Shown: positions 1 through 6,726 of the stretch, piece after piece
Position numbering within the stretch: the first letter of the stretch is position 1
Layout: every line of letters starts with the position of its first letter
Source: JBBUEO01 sp038056915
GTDB lineage: Bacteria > Patescibacteriota > UBA1384 > UBA12157 > JAENIV01
Direction: 5' to 3'
DNA length: 35,157 nucleotides
Assembly: GCA_038056915.1 (NCBI GenBank)
Contig: JBBUEO010000003.1
Location: 1-35,157 of the forward strand
The notes under the pieces: generated by a model
The model's input: only the letters and a program-made list of their open reading frames with translations
Databases searched by the model: none
What the model was told of the DNA's origin: nothing
Made by a program: the position numbers and the translations under genes

Positions 1-72
1 GCCAATAAAAAAATTAGCTAAAAGTTTCCCTTTCATTGGTTTGAGTATAACAGAGTAAGGGTAAAATGAAAA

Positions 73-92
73 CCCCGCCGTCACCGGCGGGG
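73..92 (-). terminator. Intrinsic terminator of the 64-aa gene
   Basis: The 8-bp stem CCCCGCCG/CGGCGGGG has a 4-nt loop. Read on the minus strand it is followed by a T-rich tract (TTTTCATTTTA). It lies 22 bp after the stop codon of the 64-aa minus-strand gene and closes that transcription unit. Confidence 0.8.
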
Positions 93-114
93 CGTTGGTG
101 CAGGGTTTGCTTTG

Positions 115-309
115 TCAGTGGGCGTACTTTTGGCGGCATTCTGAACAGCCGATGAGATGGTCTTGGAAGTCTCGTCCTTGCTGGCCCTGTTCTTCCAAGA
201 GCTTTGGGCCAACCGGACAGGTCGACTCCCGGGGACCAACGACTTGCTTGAGATTTGCCACATTACGACTTGGGTTAAATAGAATATTATCGCCTTTTTT
301 CTTAGACAT
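115..309 (-). CDS. Small zinc-binding protein with an HxxxCxxC (ZAS-like) motif
   Basis: This is a 64-aa protein. Its C-terminal half carries C31 and then H51-x3-C55-x2-C58. The H-x3-C-x2-C signature is the zinc motif of anti-sigma (ZAS) domains, which also use an upstream ligand that C31 could supply. The rest of an anti-sigma fold and any membrane anchor are absent, so a role in sigma regulation is only a suggestion; a generic zinc finger fits equally well. The start is well supported: AAGGAGG lies 8 nt upstream, inside the end of the preceding gene. The ATG overlaps that gene's stop region (302-309), so translation is probably coupled. A GC hairpin terminator follows the stop. The gene is visibly GC-richer than the glycosyltransferase genes nearby. 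Confidence 0.7.
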   Translation of the reverse strand: MSKKKGDNILFNPSRNVANLKQVVGPRESTCPVGPKLLEEQGQQGRDFQDHLIGCSECRQKYAH

Positions 310-1318
310 TGGCGGTGCCTCCTTTCGCTAATTCCTTTTCGAATCGTTGAGGAAAGGAACTGAAAGTAACTCCCGGCGGCTTGAACTGTGTGAAGGAAGT
401 ATCGTCCGACTCTTCTCCCTCTCCTAAGCCGAATACATCCACCCACATCGGTACTACTTCAGCGCCTCCGATCATTTTACTATATGTTCCTGCACTTGTC
501 AAGAGACTGTTCCATTGGAGAGTTTCTTTGTAGTCGCCTCCTACTCTTCCTTCAACATGTTTGTATTCTGTCATCTTTTTTGCTGACATATCAAAGCTTT
601 CGCCCCAGTGTCCCTTGCACTGAAGGGCAATCCGATCAACCTTACCATCAGGTTTCTCTCTTTTTAATAACAAATCAGTTGAGTTTTGAGCATCTTGCTG
701 AGAAGTTGGTAAATAAACTTCAAAGTCAAGTTTATGAAAAACCCGCGAGGCGGCAATCGGTGTCAATATGCCCCTTTTAATTCCTTGAATAAGTTCCGGC
801 TCATCTGGACAAAAATACTCGCCGGTTTTATCTATATTTCGCCAAAAGAGTGCTAAGAATCCTTGAAGATCGGGATCATTTTCTAAATAAAAAATAGATT
901 TTATTGTCTCAAGCTGCCATTTCGAGGCCTCAAGTTTCAAAGGATAATTTCCTTCTTTGGCTGCTTCTCGCGCCTTAGTAATAACCTTAGCTGTCTGCCA
1001 AAAACAATTAATCATCGTTTGCTCAACTGGATTTTGATGTTCAAAAAGCAAGCCTTGACGAATTTCTTCAGCTCTCTTAGTAATTTCTTTCCAATCTATG
1101 TTTCTTCCTTTTCGATGGCCTAAATCGTGCCATAAATCAGCGTTTTCGCGAATGATTTTTCCCTTTAAAGTCGCTAAATAATGAGGACTAATTATCTCTT
1201 GAGGCAGAATTTTATTTTCAGGAATATAAAGCTTTTCGTCGGTTGACGGCAATTTTCCAGGAACCGGCATTTGATCCGGAGCTGGTACTTGACTTGGCAT
1301 TGGGGCGGTTTCCGCCAT
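302..1318 (-). CDS. Hypothetical protein with a possible PD-(D/E)XK nuclease-like core
   Basis: This 338-aa protein is not recognised by family. The first 25 residues are Pro/Ala/Met-rich and probably disordered. Residues 60-160 are helical and Trp-rich. Residues 197-235 read as strand, D215 in a STDLLL strand, then Q233-C234-K235 after IAL. A D...(Q/E)xK arrangement on consecutive strands is the active-site pattern of PD-(D/E)XK nucleases, including variants with Gln in the third position. I see the motif but have no fold proof. The start at 1318 has GAAGGAG 4 nt upstream. The gene sits 43 bp downstream of a TrmB-type regulator and overlaps the 64-aa zinc protein, so the three probably form one transcript. 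A scaffold or restriction-like role is possible but unproven. Confidence 0.6.
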   Translation of the reverse strand: MAETAPMPSQVPAPDQMPVPGKLPSTDEKLYIPENKILPQEIISPHYLATLKGKIIRENADLWHDLGHRKGRNIDWKEITKRAEEIRQGLLFEHQNPVEQTMINCFWQTAKVITKAREAAKEGNYPLKLEASKWQLETIKSIFYLENDPDLQGFLALFWRNIDKTGEYFCPDEPELIQGIKRGILTPIAASRVFHKLDFEVYLPTSQQDAQNSTDLLLKREKPDGKVDRIALQCKGHWGESFDMSAKKMTEYKHVEGRVGGDYKETLQWNSLLTSAGTYSKMIGGAEVVPMWVDVFGLGEGEESDDTSFTQFKPPGVTFSSFPQRFEKELAKGGTANV

Positions 1319-1361
1319 TTGACTCCTTCGAGTTAATTGTCACTATTAGTTAGATTTTACG

Positions 1362-2120
1362 CTACTTTCCAACTTTTTGCCACAGGGCGAAAAACATTTC
1401 CTTAAACATTTTAACAATAATTTCGTCCTCGATAGAAATTGCTAAGGGCACCACTGGGTTCCAGAGGACAATTTTATTAGCCCAAAGTAGAAAAGAAGAT
1501 TCAAATTTCATTTCAGAAGGTAAAAATTTTGTATTTCGCATTTCCTGTTTATCATGTTCTTGGAATTGTTCAGTTAAAGAAGTTTTATGCACTAAAATAT
1601 CAATATGAATTTTTTTGCGCACCCGTCTTTTAATCCAATCTCTTTCGAATGAATAAGATATCAAATCCACAAAAATTGAGGCTGCTCCGAAATAATACAT
1701 TTTTTCTTTCGCCTCATCGAGTGCTTGATCAAAAACATTGATAAACTGCTCTTTACCTTCATAAAAACGGACTTTTGGCTGTTTGCCGCGTTGAGCTACT
1801 GAAGCTAATAAATCAGGTAAAATTTCTTTGAATTGATGTTCTTTCTCCTCAATTGCCCTCTTTTTTTGACGAGCAAGAACTAATAATTTATCCGGTGATT
1901 CAACTTGAACTTGTCTTGAATAGGGCTTTATAATTTCACCTATTAATCCTTTTTCTTTAAGTTTTTCCAAAATTGCATAAACTGTTGCCCGCTCAATTTC
2001 AGCTTTACGAGCAATTTTGGTAATAGTTGTCGGCCCTAAATCTAAACATGCCAAATACACCTTGGCTTGGTTACCACTTATATTCAATTCATTTAAAAGT
2101 TTTAAAATGTCTTCATTCAT
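1362..2120 (-). CDS. TrmB-type transcriptional regulator (N-terminal winged helix)
   Basis: This 252-aa protein begins with a winged helix (about residues 1-70: helix, ITKIARKAEIERATVYAILEKL recognition helix region, then a wing). The Leu/Glu-rich linker helix (75-110) and the C-terminal effector-like domain (about 112-250) match TrmB-like regulators, which usually sense sugars or related ligands. The usual length for the short bacterial and archaeal versions is about 250 residues, so it appears complete. Its own promoter (TTGACT-17-TATAAT) ends 13 nt before the ATG, giving a very short or absent leader. An 8-bp-arm palindrome covers the -35 and spacer and suggests autoregulation. It is divergent from the zinc-ribbon gene and upstream of the PD-(D/E)XK-like gene. 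A second, frameshifted TrmB-type gene is at 24093-24880. Confidence 0.85.
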   Translation of the reverse strand: MNEDILKLLNELNISGNQAKVYLACLDLGPTTITKIARKAEIERATVYAILEKLKEKGLIGEIIKPYSRQVQVESPDKLLVLARQKKRAIEEKEHQFKEILPDLLASVAQRGKQPKVRFYEGKEQFINVFDQALDEAKEKMYYFGAASIFVDLISYSFERDWIKRRVRKKIHIDILVHKTSLTEQFQEHDKQEMRNTKFLPSEMKFESSFLLWANKIVLWNPVVPLAISIEDEIIVKMFKEMFFALWQKVGK

Positions 2121-2133
2121 AATGTTTAATTAT

Positions 2134-2184
2134 ATTATACACTATTGACATTTATTAGTCAATAGTCTATATTTATTGTCTATA
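2134..2184. promoter_or_regulatory. Promoter and operator region between the TrmB-type gene and the zinc-ribbon gene
   Basis: On the minus strand, TTGACT (2157-2162) and TATAAT (2134-2139) have 17-bp spacing and drive the regulator. A palindrome CTATTGAC-8 nt-GTCAATAG (2142-2165) overlaps them. On the plus strand, TTGACA (2145-2150) and TATATT (2168-2173), also 17 bp apart, could be a secondary promoter. GTCTATA occurs twice (2165-2171 and 2178-2184). The palindrome covering promoter elements is what an autoregulatory operator would look like; binding by the TrmB-type protein is inferred. Confidence 0.65.
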
Positions 2185-2189
2185 AAGAC

Positions 2190-2218
2190 TTGACAATTTC
2201 TTGATTTTATGTTATAAT
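2190..2218 (+). promoter_or_regulatory. Consensus sigma-70-type promoter of the zinc-ribbon gene
   Basis: TTGACA (2190-2195) and TATAAT (2213-2218) are separated by exactly 17 bp, a perfect match to the sigma-70 consensus. The -10 flank (ATGTTATAAT) and the early transcript (TTCACGATGG) recur at 24960-25005 upstream of another small gene. Confidence 0.9.
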
Positions 2219-2224
2219 AGGATG

Positions 2225-2307
2225 TTCACGATGGGAAGAGATTTAATATGCTCTCCCAGAGTGAGGAACGTTAACCTGGTCAACAGGTTATAACAGGAGA
2301 AAGTCAG
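2225..2307 (+). promoter_or_regulatory. Structured 5' leader of the zinc-ribbon gene
   Basis: The leader of about 83 nt can form two hairpins: GGGA-a-GAG with CTC-TCCC (about 2232-2260), and AACCTG with CAGGTT near 2274-2290. The second stem lies just before the Shine-Dalgarno AGGAG (2295-2299) and could affect its exposure. The first bases resemble the leader at 24995 onward. Confidence 0.5.
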
Positions 2308-2562
2308 ATGGCTCATGTATGTCCGAAATGCGAGAGGGATTACAGTTCTTCCGGAAGGTTCTGCAGCACTTGCGGAGCAAAGCTTGAGCCCATGCCCTGT
2401 TGCAACTGGTGTAGCGTGCAAGTCTGGCCACACCAAACTTTCTGCTCCGGATGCGGACGGCCTCGGAGCGAGGCGCTTGGAACCTGCCCTCCGCCAAAGC
2501 CTTCTTTGAAAGAGAGATTCGCCAGGATCATAGCTGGGCTCTTTCGACTCTCCGCAGTATAG
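2308..2562 (+). CDS. Double zinc-ribbon small protein
   Basis: This 84-aa protein has two CxxC...CxxC zinc ribbons: C5/C8 with C19/C22, and C32/C35 with C46/C49. A short basic and hydrophobic tail (KERFARIIAGLFRL) follows. Such ribbons act as compact nucleic-acid- or protein-binding modules; no catalytic residues are visible, and the partner is unknown. The tail could be an amphipathic membrane-binding or helper helix. The start is set by AGGAG 8 nt upstream. It is a single-gene unit with its own consensus promoter, folded leader and downstream GC hairpins, divergent from a TrmB-type regulator that may control it. The gene is GC-rich compared with the adjacent glycosyltransferases. Confidence 0.8.
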   Translation: MAHVCPKCERDYSSSGRFCSTCGAKLEPMPCCNWCSVQVWPHQTFCSGCGRPRSEALGTCPPPKPSLKERFARIIAGLFRLSAV

Positions 2563-2572
2563 CTTCAAACTC

Positions 2573-2597
2573 ACCCCGCCCCGATAAGGGGCGGGGT
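2573..2597 (+). terminator. GC hairpin after the zinc-ribbon gene
   Basis: The perfect 10-bp stem ACCCCGCCCC/GGGGCGGGGT has loop GATAA and lies 10 bp after the stop. No T-run follows, so it may stabilise the 3' end or terminate weakly. A stronger terminator lies at 2714-2743. Confidence 0.55.
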
Positions 2598-2713
2598 CAA
2601 CCTTGAGGGAATCAGATTTTAACTGGCGCCCTCGAGAGTTGACAATCTATGGAAGCCGGCTCTGAAACTCAAGGAGAAAGATTTCAAGAAGCCCAAATGA
2701 GACTATCTCCAAA

Positions 2714-2743
2714 CCCTGAAGGCAACTTCCTTCGGGGCTTTTT
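2714..2743 (+). terminator. Intrinsic terminator (plus strand)
   Basis: CCCTGAAGG pairs with CCTTCGGGG (9 bp, one G-T) around a 6-nt loop and is followed by CTTTTTG. It lies 150 bp beyond the zinc-ribbon stop. The intervening 2598-2713 holds no credible gene and may be an extended 3' UTR. Confidence 0.8.
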
Positions 2744-2920
2744 GTTTACCTTAATAATTTGAGCAAATCCGAACCTGCAAATCCCAATTTACCCGTTATA
2801 GCTTCTTAAATGGAAAAAGCATCTTATTTAAATTTTAAGCGCTTCCGCGTTATTATTTAACAACCTAACCAAAAATAATAACACCGCGTAGGTGTAAATA
2901 TTGACAGGTTAGACTTTTTA
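2744..2920. other. Gene-free stretch with an AT-rich hairpin
   Basis: Together with 2563-2743 this makes a gap of about 350 bp without a convincing gene. It contains the perfect 10-bp inverted repeat GTTATTATTT (2849-2858)/AAATAATAAC (2873-2882). A CCTAACC/GGTTAG pairing also lies close to the stop of the minus-strand glycosyltransferase. These could end minus-strand transcription, but no clear T-run follows. Confidence 0.4.
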
Positions 2921-4009
2921 TTATCTTAAAAGTCCCAATAAAATCTCTTCTGTTTTTTGGATTGTTCTTTGAGCGCCGAAGTTTTTAAGGATATACTCCC
3001 GGCCGGCGGGGCCAAGACGCGCTCGCAATTTTTCATCTTCAAGTAGCTTCCTCATCGCCCGGGCTAAAGCGGAGGCGTCTCTTTCGGGGATTAAAATCCC
3101 CACCTTGTCATTGATATATTCGGGAATTGCCCCGGATTTGGTAGTTATCACCGGCGTGCCGCAAGAGAGAGACTGTAAATTGACCATCCCCACCTGCTCC
3201 TCCCAGCGTTCTAAAGTCACTGACGGATAGCAAGTTATAAGAGCGCCTGAATATATTTTCGGCAGTTCTTGAGTGGCGATTTGACCTAAATATCTCACCC
3301 TTTTGTTTTGAGATTTTTTGACTTTCCAAACCAAGGGACCGCTACCGGCAAAAAGGAGCTCAATTTGAGGAAAATCTTGATAAATTTGTTCCCAAGCCTG
3401 GAGAAGATAATCTATTCCCTTGGCCTCATCAATCCGACCGACGAATAAAATACTTCTAACCTTATTTTCACCCCGCCCCCGGAGCGGGGTATTAATTGGT
3501 TTGAATATTGAGGTATCTATTCCCCAGATGCCATATAAAAGCCGCTTAAGTTTTTTAGGATTAACGCCGGCATCGAGTAAATTTCGCTTGGCGCCCTCGT
3601 TTAAATAAAAGATTATTTTTGCCTGTTGAGCATAAATATACAAAATTTTTCTTAAAATCGGTCCTAAAATCCCAAAGCGTCTGTTAACCGGCCGATTTTC
3701 GAGCATTGGAAAAATAAGAGGGATTTTTAATTTTCGACTGACTCTCCAGGCAACAGAACAAAGCTTGAGCTGATTTCTCGAACCATATGGCTCGGCGCCT
3801 TGAATAATATCAGGTTTGAGTCGGCATAATTTAGCCTCTAAATCCGCTGTGTTCTGATATTGAATCGCCCCCTGGAGATCTTTCGCCGACAAATCATGAT
3901 AAGGCGCTGATTTATAAAAATGGATAACACTAAACTGCCGGAAAAATTTTAAGGCCGCTTGATTGTCAAAACGAATAGCCTCGGTTAGGATCGCAAGAAT
4001 AGGTTTCAT
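2921..4009 (-). CDS. GT4-family glycosyltransferase (GT-B fold)
   Basis: This 362-aa protein has the two-Rossmann GT-B layout. The donor-binding half contains VGRIDEAKG (190-198), a G-S-G turn (222-224), the loop near E271 and SCGTPVITT (282-290). It should transfer a sugar from a nucleotide donor to a lipid-linked or surface glycan on the cytoplasmic side. Family members normally have E-x7-E in the donor site; here the second acidic residue is Gln (E271-x7-Q279), so donor contacts or activity may differ. The interdomain linker (about 173-182, NTPLRGRGEN) is encoded by a GC hairpin at 3470-3490 that looks like an inserted repeat. It is the last gene of a minus-strand glycosyltransferase series. 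Confidence 0.88.
   Translation of the reverse strand: MKPILAILTEAIRFDNQAALKFFRQFSVIHFYKSAPYHDLSAKDLQGAIQYQNTADLEAKLCRLKPDIIQGAEPYGSRNQLKLCSVAWRVSRKLKIPLIFPMLENRPVNRRFGILGPILRKILYIYAQQAKIIFYLNEGAKRNLLDAGVNPKKLKRLLYGIWGIDTSIFKPINTPLRGRGENKVRSILFVGRIDEAKGIDYLLQAWEQIYQDFPQIELLFAGSGPLVWKVKKSQNKRVRYLGQIATQELPKIYSGALITCYPSVTLERWEEQVGMVNLQSLSCGTPVITTKSGAIPEYINDKVGILIPERDASALARAMRKLLEDEKLRARLGPAGREYILKNFGAQRTIQKTEEILLGLLR
3470..3490. repeat. GC-rich hairpin inside a glycosyltransferase gene
   Basis: ACCCCGC and GCGGGGT form a stem within an otherwise AT-rich coding region, read in frame as part of a linker. The arms match the GC hairpins used as terminators elsewhere in the window. Confidence 0.55.
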
Positions 4010-4103
4010 AAAATAAACTTAAAAGTAAAAGCGAAAAACTTAAAACTTCAGCTTAAAAGTTATAATTTTTTACTTGAATTTATTACTTTTTACTTTTGAC
4101 TTT

Positions 4104-5383
4104 TTACTTATTTAATATTTCTTCAAACACTTTCAAGGTTTCTCGGGCGGCTTTATCCCAAGAAAATTTTTGAGCTTGCTTTTTGGCAAATCGAACTAAT
4201 TCCTCCCGCGCGTTTTGATGCTCTAATAAGCGCATCATCCCACTCGAAAGCTCTAGAGGATTTTTTGGATCGATTAAAATTGCGGCTTTTTCGGCAACTT
4301 CCGGCAAAGATGAAGTATCTGAAGTAATTACTGGAGTCGAAAAATTCAAAGCTTCCAACACTGGGAAACCAAACCCTTCATAAAAACTGGGATAAATAAA
4401 AATCTTCGCCTCTTTGTATAACTTGGCTAAAACCGCATCTGGCACAAAACCTAATAATTTAACTTTACTTTCAAGTTTGAGGGCTCTAAAAACGGTAAAA
4501 ATCTCTCCTGTCTGCCAGCCTTGGGCCCCAACCACCACTAAAGGAAATTTTTCTTGAACATTAGGTGGTAAGAGAGCATAAGCTTTAAATAATCCAATAA
4601 GGTTTTTACGAGGTTCAATTGTCCCCACTGACAAAAGATAATTGCCGGCTTTTAAATTATTCGGCAACTTTGAAGCAATTTGAGCAAATTCAGTCGGACC
4701 AGGATAAATCATTTGAATTTTATTCTCCTTAATTTTAAGGATTTCTTGGAGATCTTTTTTGGTTGACCCGGAAATGGCAATGATTTTTTTTGCCTTCTGG
4801 CAGGCCAATCTTGTCCGCAAATTTAACTTTTCGGAGATTTTCACCCCGCGATGCTCGGGAAAAAGAAAAGTTGACATATCATAAATCGTTACTACTTGAG
4901 GAATTTTCAATCCTAAATTTACTTCCAAGAAACTGGGGGCATAAAAAACATCTGTTTTGCCCAGAAATAAATTCAACCAAGAAATGCGCCAGGTCCAAAT
5001 TTTTTCCTTGAGATTTCCTGGGATTTTTAAGACTTTTGTGATTGTATTTGGCCGGCGGAAACTTTCGATAAGTCTTTTTTTGCGAGAATCCCCGCGAAAA
5101 TAAGTAAAAATTAAAAGATATTGATTTTTTTTATCAATTTGAAGCAATTTTTNNNNNNNNNNNNNNNNNNNNNNNNNNNNNNNNNNNNNNNNNNNNNNNN
5201 NNNNNNNNNNNNNNNNNNNNNNNNNNNNNNNNNNNNNNNNNNNNNNNNNNNNAAATAAGTAAAAATTAAAAGATATTGATTTTTTTTATCAATTTGAAGC
5301 AATTTTTTAATTAGTTCCCGGGTGTAGCGGCCAATCCCCGCTTGCTCGGTTATCGCCCGGGTGGCATCAATGGCAATGTTCAT
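4104..5383 (-). CDS. GT4-family glycosyltransferase, split by a false gap
   Basis: The reading is interrupted by 100 N (5153-5252) whose two flanks are the same 55 bp. Joining 5383-5308 to 5152-4104 gives 1125 nt in one frame, a 374-aa protein. It starts MNIAIDATRA and contains a glycine-rich N-terminal loop (AGIGRYTREL), a donor-domain entry strand LLSVGTIEPRKN and the donor motif EGFGFPVLE (E-x7-E), all typical of GT4 enzymes related to mannosyl- and rhamnosyltransferases. It probably extends a surface polysaccharide from a nucleotide sugar. The ATG at 5383 fits the conserved N-terminus better than an ATG 7 codons upstream. It is close in type to the next gene (5449-6531); the two may act in sequence. 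Confidence 0.88.
5098..5307. other. Scaffold gap with duplicated 55-bp ends
   Basis: Bases 5098-5152 and 5253-5307 are identical, and 100 N lie between them. Collapsing the duplicate restores an intact glycosyltransferase frame. This points to two contigs overlapping by one 55-mer that the assembler failed to merge, not to a biological repeat. Confidence 0.95.
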
Positions 5384-5399
5384 AATTTGTAATTTACTC

Positions 5400-5466
5400 C
5401 ACAAATTTTACTATTCACGAATTATCGCGAATTCGTGTTTATTTGTGATTAAAGATTCGTCGGATG
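5400..5466. repeat. REP-like dispersed motif
   Basis: ACTATTCACGAAT is followed by CGCGAATTCGTG and then AGATTCGTCGGATG at the end of the glycosyltransferase gene. The same two blocks, with the first reversed, occur at 17868-17893. They look like members of an interspersed intergenic repeat. Confidence 0.5.
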
Positions 5467-6531
5467 TAATACTTCTTCATAGACTTCAATTGTTTGACGG
5501 GCGGTGGTTTCCCAGGTAAATTTTTTCGCTTGGCGAATTCCCAAAGCGCTCAAAGTCCTCCTTAATCCCTGATCCTGGCTCATTTTACAAAGGTTTTTTG
5601 CCCATAAACGCTCATCTTTCGGCGCAAGTAAAATCCCCGCCCGGCCAACAACCTCCGGTAAAGACGAAGTGCTCGAAGAAACTACCGGCGTACCGCAGGC
5701 CATTGCCTCCAATGGCGGCAGACCAAAACCTTCATAGAGACTGGGAAAAACAAAAGCCGTTGCTCCGGAATATAAAGCCGGCAAATCTTTCTCATCAACA
5801 TAACCGGTAAAAATTACCCGGGATTTTAAGTTTAATTCTTCAACCAATCTGAAAAGATCTTCGCAGTACCAGCCCCTTTTGCCAGTAATGACTAAGTTTT
5901 CCGCTAAACCTTCACGAACCGCCAAAGCAAATGCCCTTACCAAAAACAATAAATTTTTACGGGGCTCAATTGTTCCAACATGCAAAAGATATTTTTCGCT
6001 AGTATGATATTTTTTATAAATTTGCTTTAAAGTTTTTCTTGAGCGAATTGGTTTAAAATCTTTTGCCACCGCCAAATGAATCACCCGGATTTTCGAAGCG
6101 GGAATTTTTAGCAGGGAAATAATATCTTTTTTAGTGTGCAAAGAATCAGCGATAATCAGATCGGCTTTCCGATAAGAGAAAGGCATCCAACGAGCATAAA
6201 AAAAGCGGGCGAAAAAGGGCAGGTTTTCCGGGAAAAAGACAGAAATTAAATCATGACAAGTAACCACCACTTTACCCTGATACAATAACGGCGCCGAAAA
6301 ACAGGGCTGGTGGAGAATATCAACTTTAGTTTTCCGAGCTCGCCTGGGGAAGGCTATCTGATCCCACCAAAACCGTTTAGGGGCGGAAAAATCTTTTTCC
6401 GCCATTGGAGCTATTAAAACATATTGGTGGCGCGGCTCCACTTTTGCCAATGACTCAACTAAATTCTTCACATAAAAACCAAAACCGCTCTTTTGACCAA
6501 GGGTTGTTTGAATGTCAATCGCAATTTTCAT
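5449..6531 (-). CDS. GT4-family glycosyltransferase
   Basis: This 360-aa protein has an N-terminal acceptor domain (MKIAIDIQTT, GFGFYVKNLVESL) and a C-terminal donor domain from about residue 180. Visible donor features are VGTIEPRKN (185-193), VITGKRGW (214-221) and EGFGLPPLEAMACGTPVV with E267-x7-E275. The family transfers sugars from UDP- or GDP-sugars with retention; the substrate cannot be read from sequence. It follows the flippase gene on the same strand after a 195-bp spacer with a GC-rich hairpin. The last codons overlap the GATTCGTCGGA motif that recurs at 17881. Confidence 0.92.
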   Translation of the reverse strand: MKIAIDIQTTLGQKSGFGFYVKNLVESLAKVEPRHQYVLIAPMAEKDFSAPKRFWWDQIAFPRRARKTKVDILHQPCFSAPLLYQGKVVVTCHDLISVFFPENLPFFARFFYARWMPFSYRKADLIIADSLHTKKDIISLLKIPASKIRVIHLAVAKDFKPIRSRKTLKQIYKKYHTSEKYLLHVGTIEPRKNLLFLVRAFALAVREGLAENLVITGKRGWYCEDLFRLVEELNLKSRVIFTGYVDEKDLPALYSGATAFVFPSLYEGFGLPPLEAMACGTPVVSSSTSSLPEVVGRAGILLAPKDERLWAKNLCKMSQDQGLRRTLSALGIRQAKKFTWETTARQTIEVYEEVLHPTNL

Positions 6532-6574
6532 GATGTTTTCTACAAAATTACAAATTTAATACAAAAATACGAAT

Positions 6575-6715
6575 GAAAGCCGAAGGGTTGCCCCGAGCGA
6601 AATGCCGGTCTCGGTTGTGCTTCGACATAGCCGAGCCACGCGCGAGGCTATTCGAAAGCAACCGAGTAGGTTGGCTAGGGTGGCTGAAAGCGAGGGGTAT
6701 CCCGAGGCAGTTTAA
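6575..6715. repeat. GC-rich long hairpin element between flippase and glycosyltransferase genes
   Basis: About 140 bp of GC-rich sequence sits in an AT-rich spacer. CTCGGTTG (6610-6617) pairs perfectly with CAACCGAG (6659-6666). GCTTCGA/TCGAAAGC and ATAGCC/GGCTAT extend the stem inward. An outer CCCC/GGGG pairing is possible. No gene is visible. It could be a mobile repeat unit or a structured RNA within the minus-strand transcript. Confidence 0.55.
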
Positions 6716-6726
6716 TAATTGCGAAT

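Noticed and set aside
2598..2713. Small peptide gene after the zinc-ribbon gene (AAGGAG near 2671)
   Set aside because: No normal start codon lies at a suitable distance, and the ATG frame runs through the terminator.
4010..4103. Repeats of TTTTTACTTTT between two glycosyltransferase genes
   Set aside because: This is simple low-complexity AT-rich sequence without a stable structure or motif.
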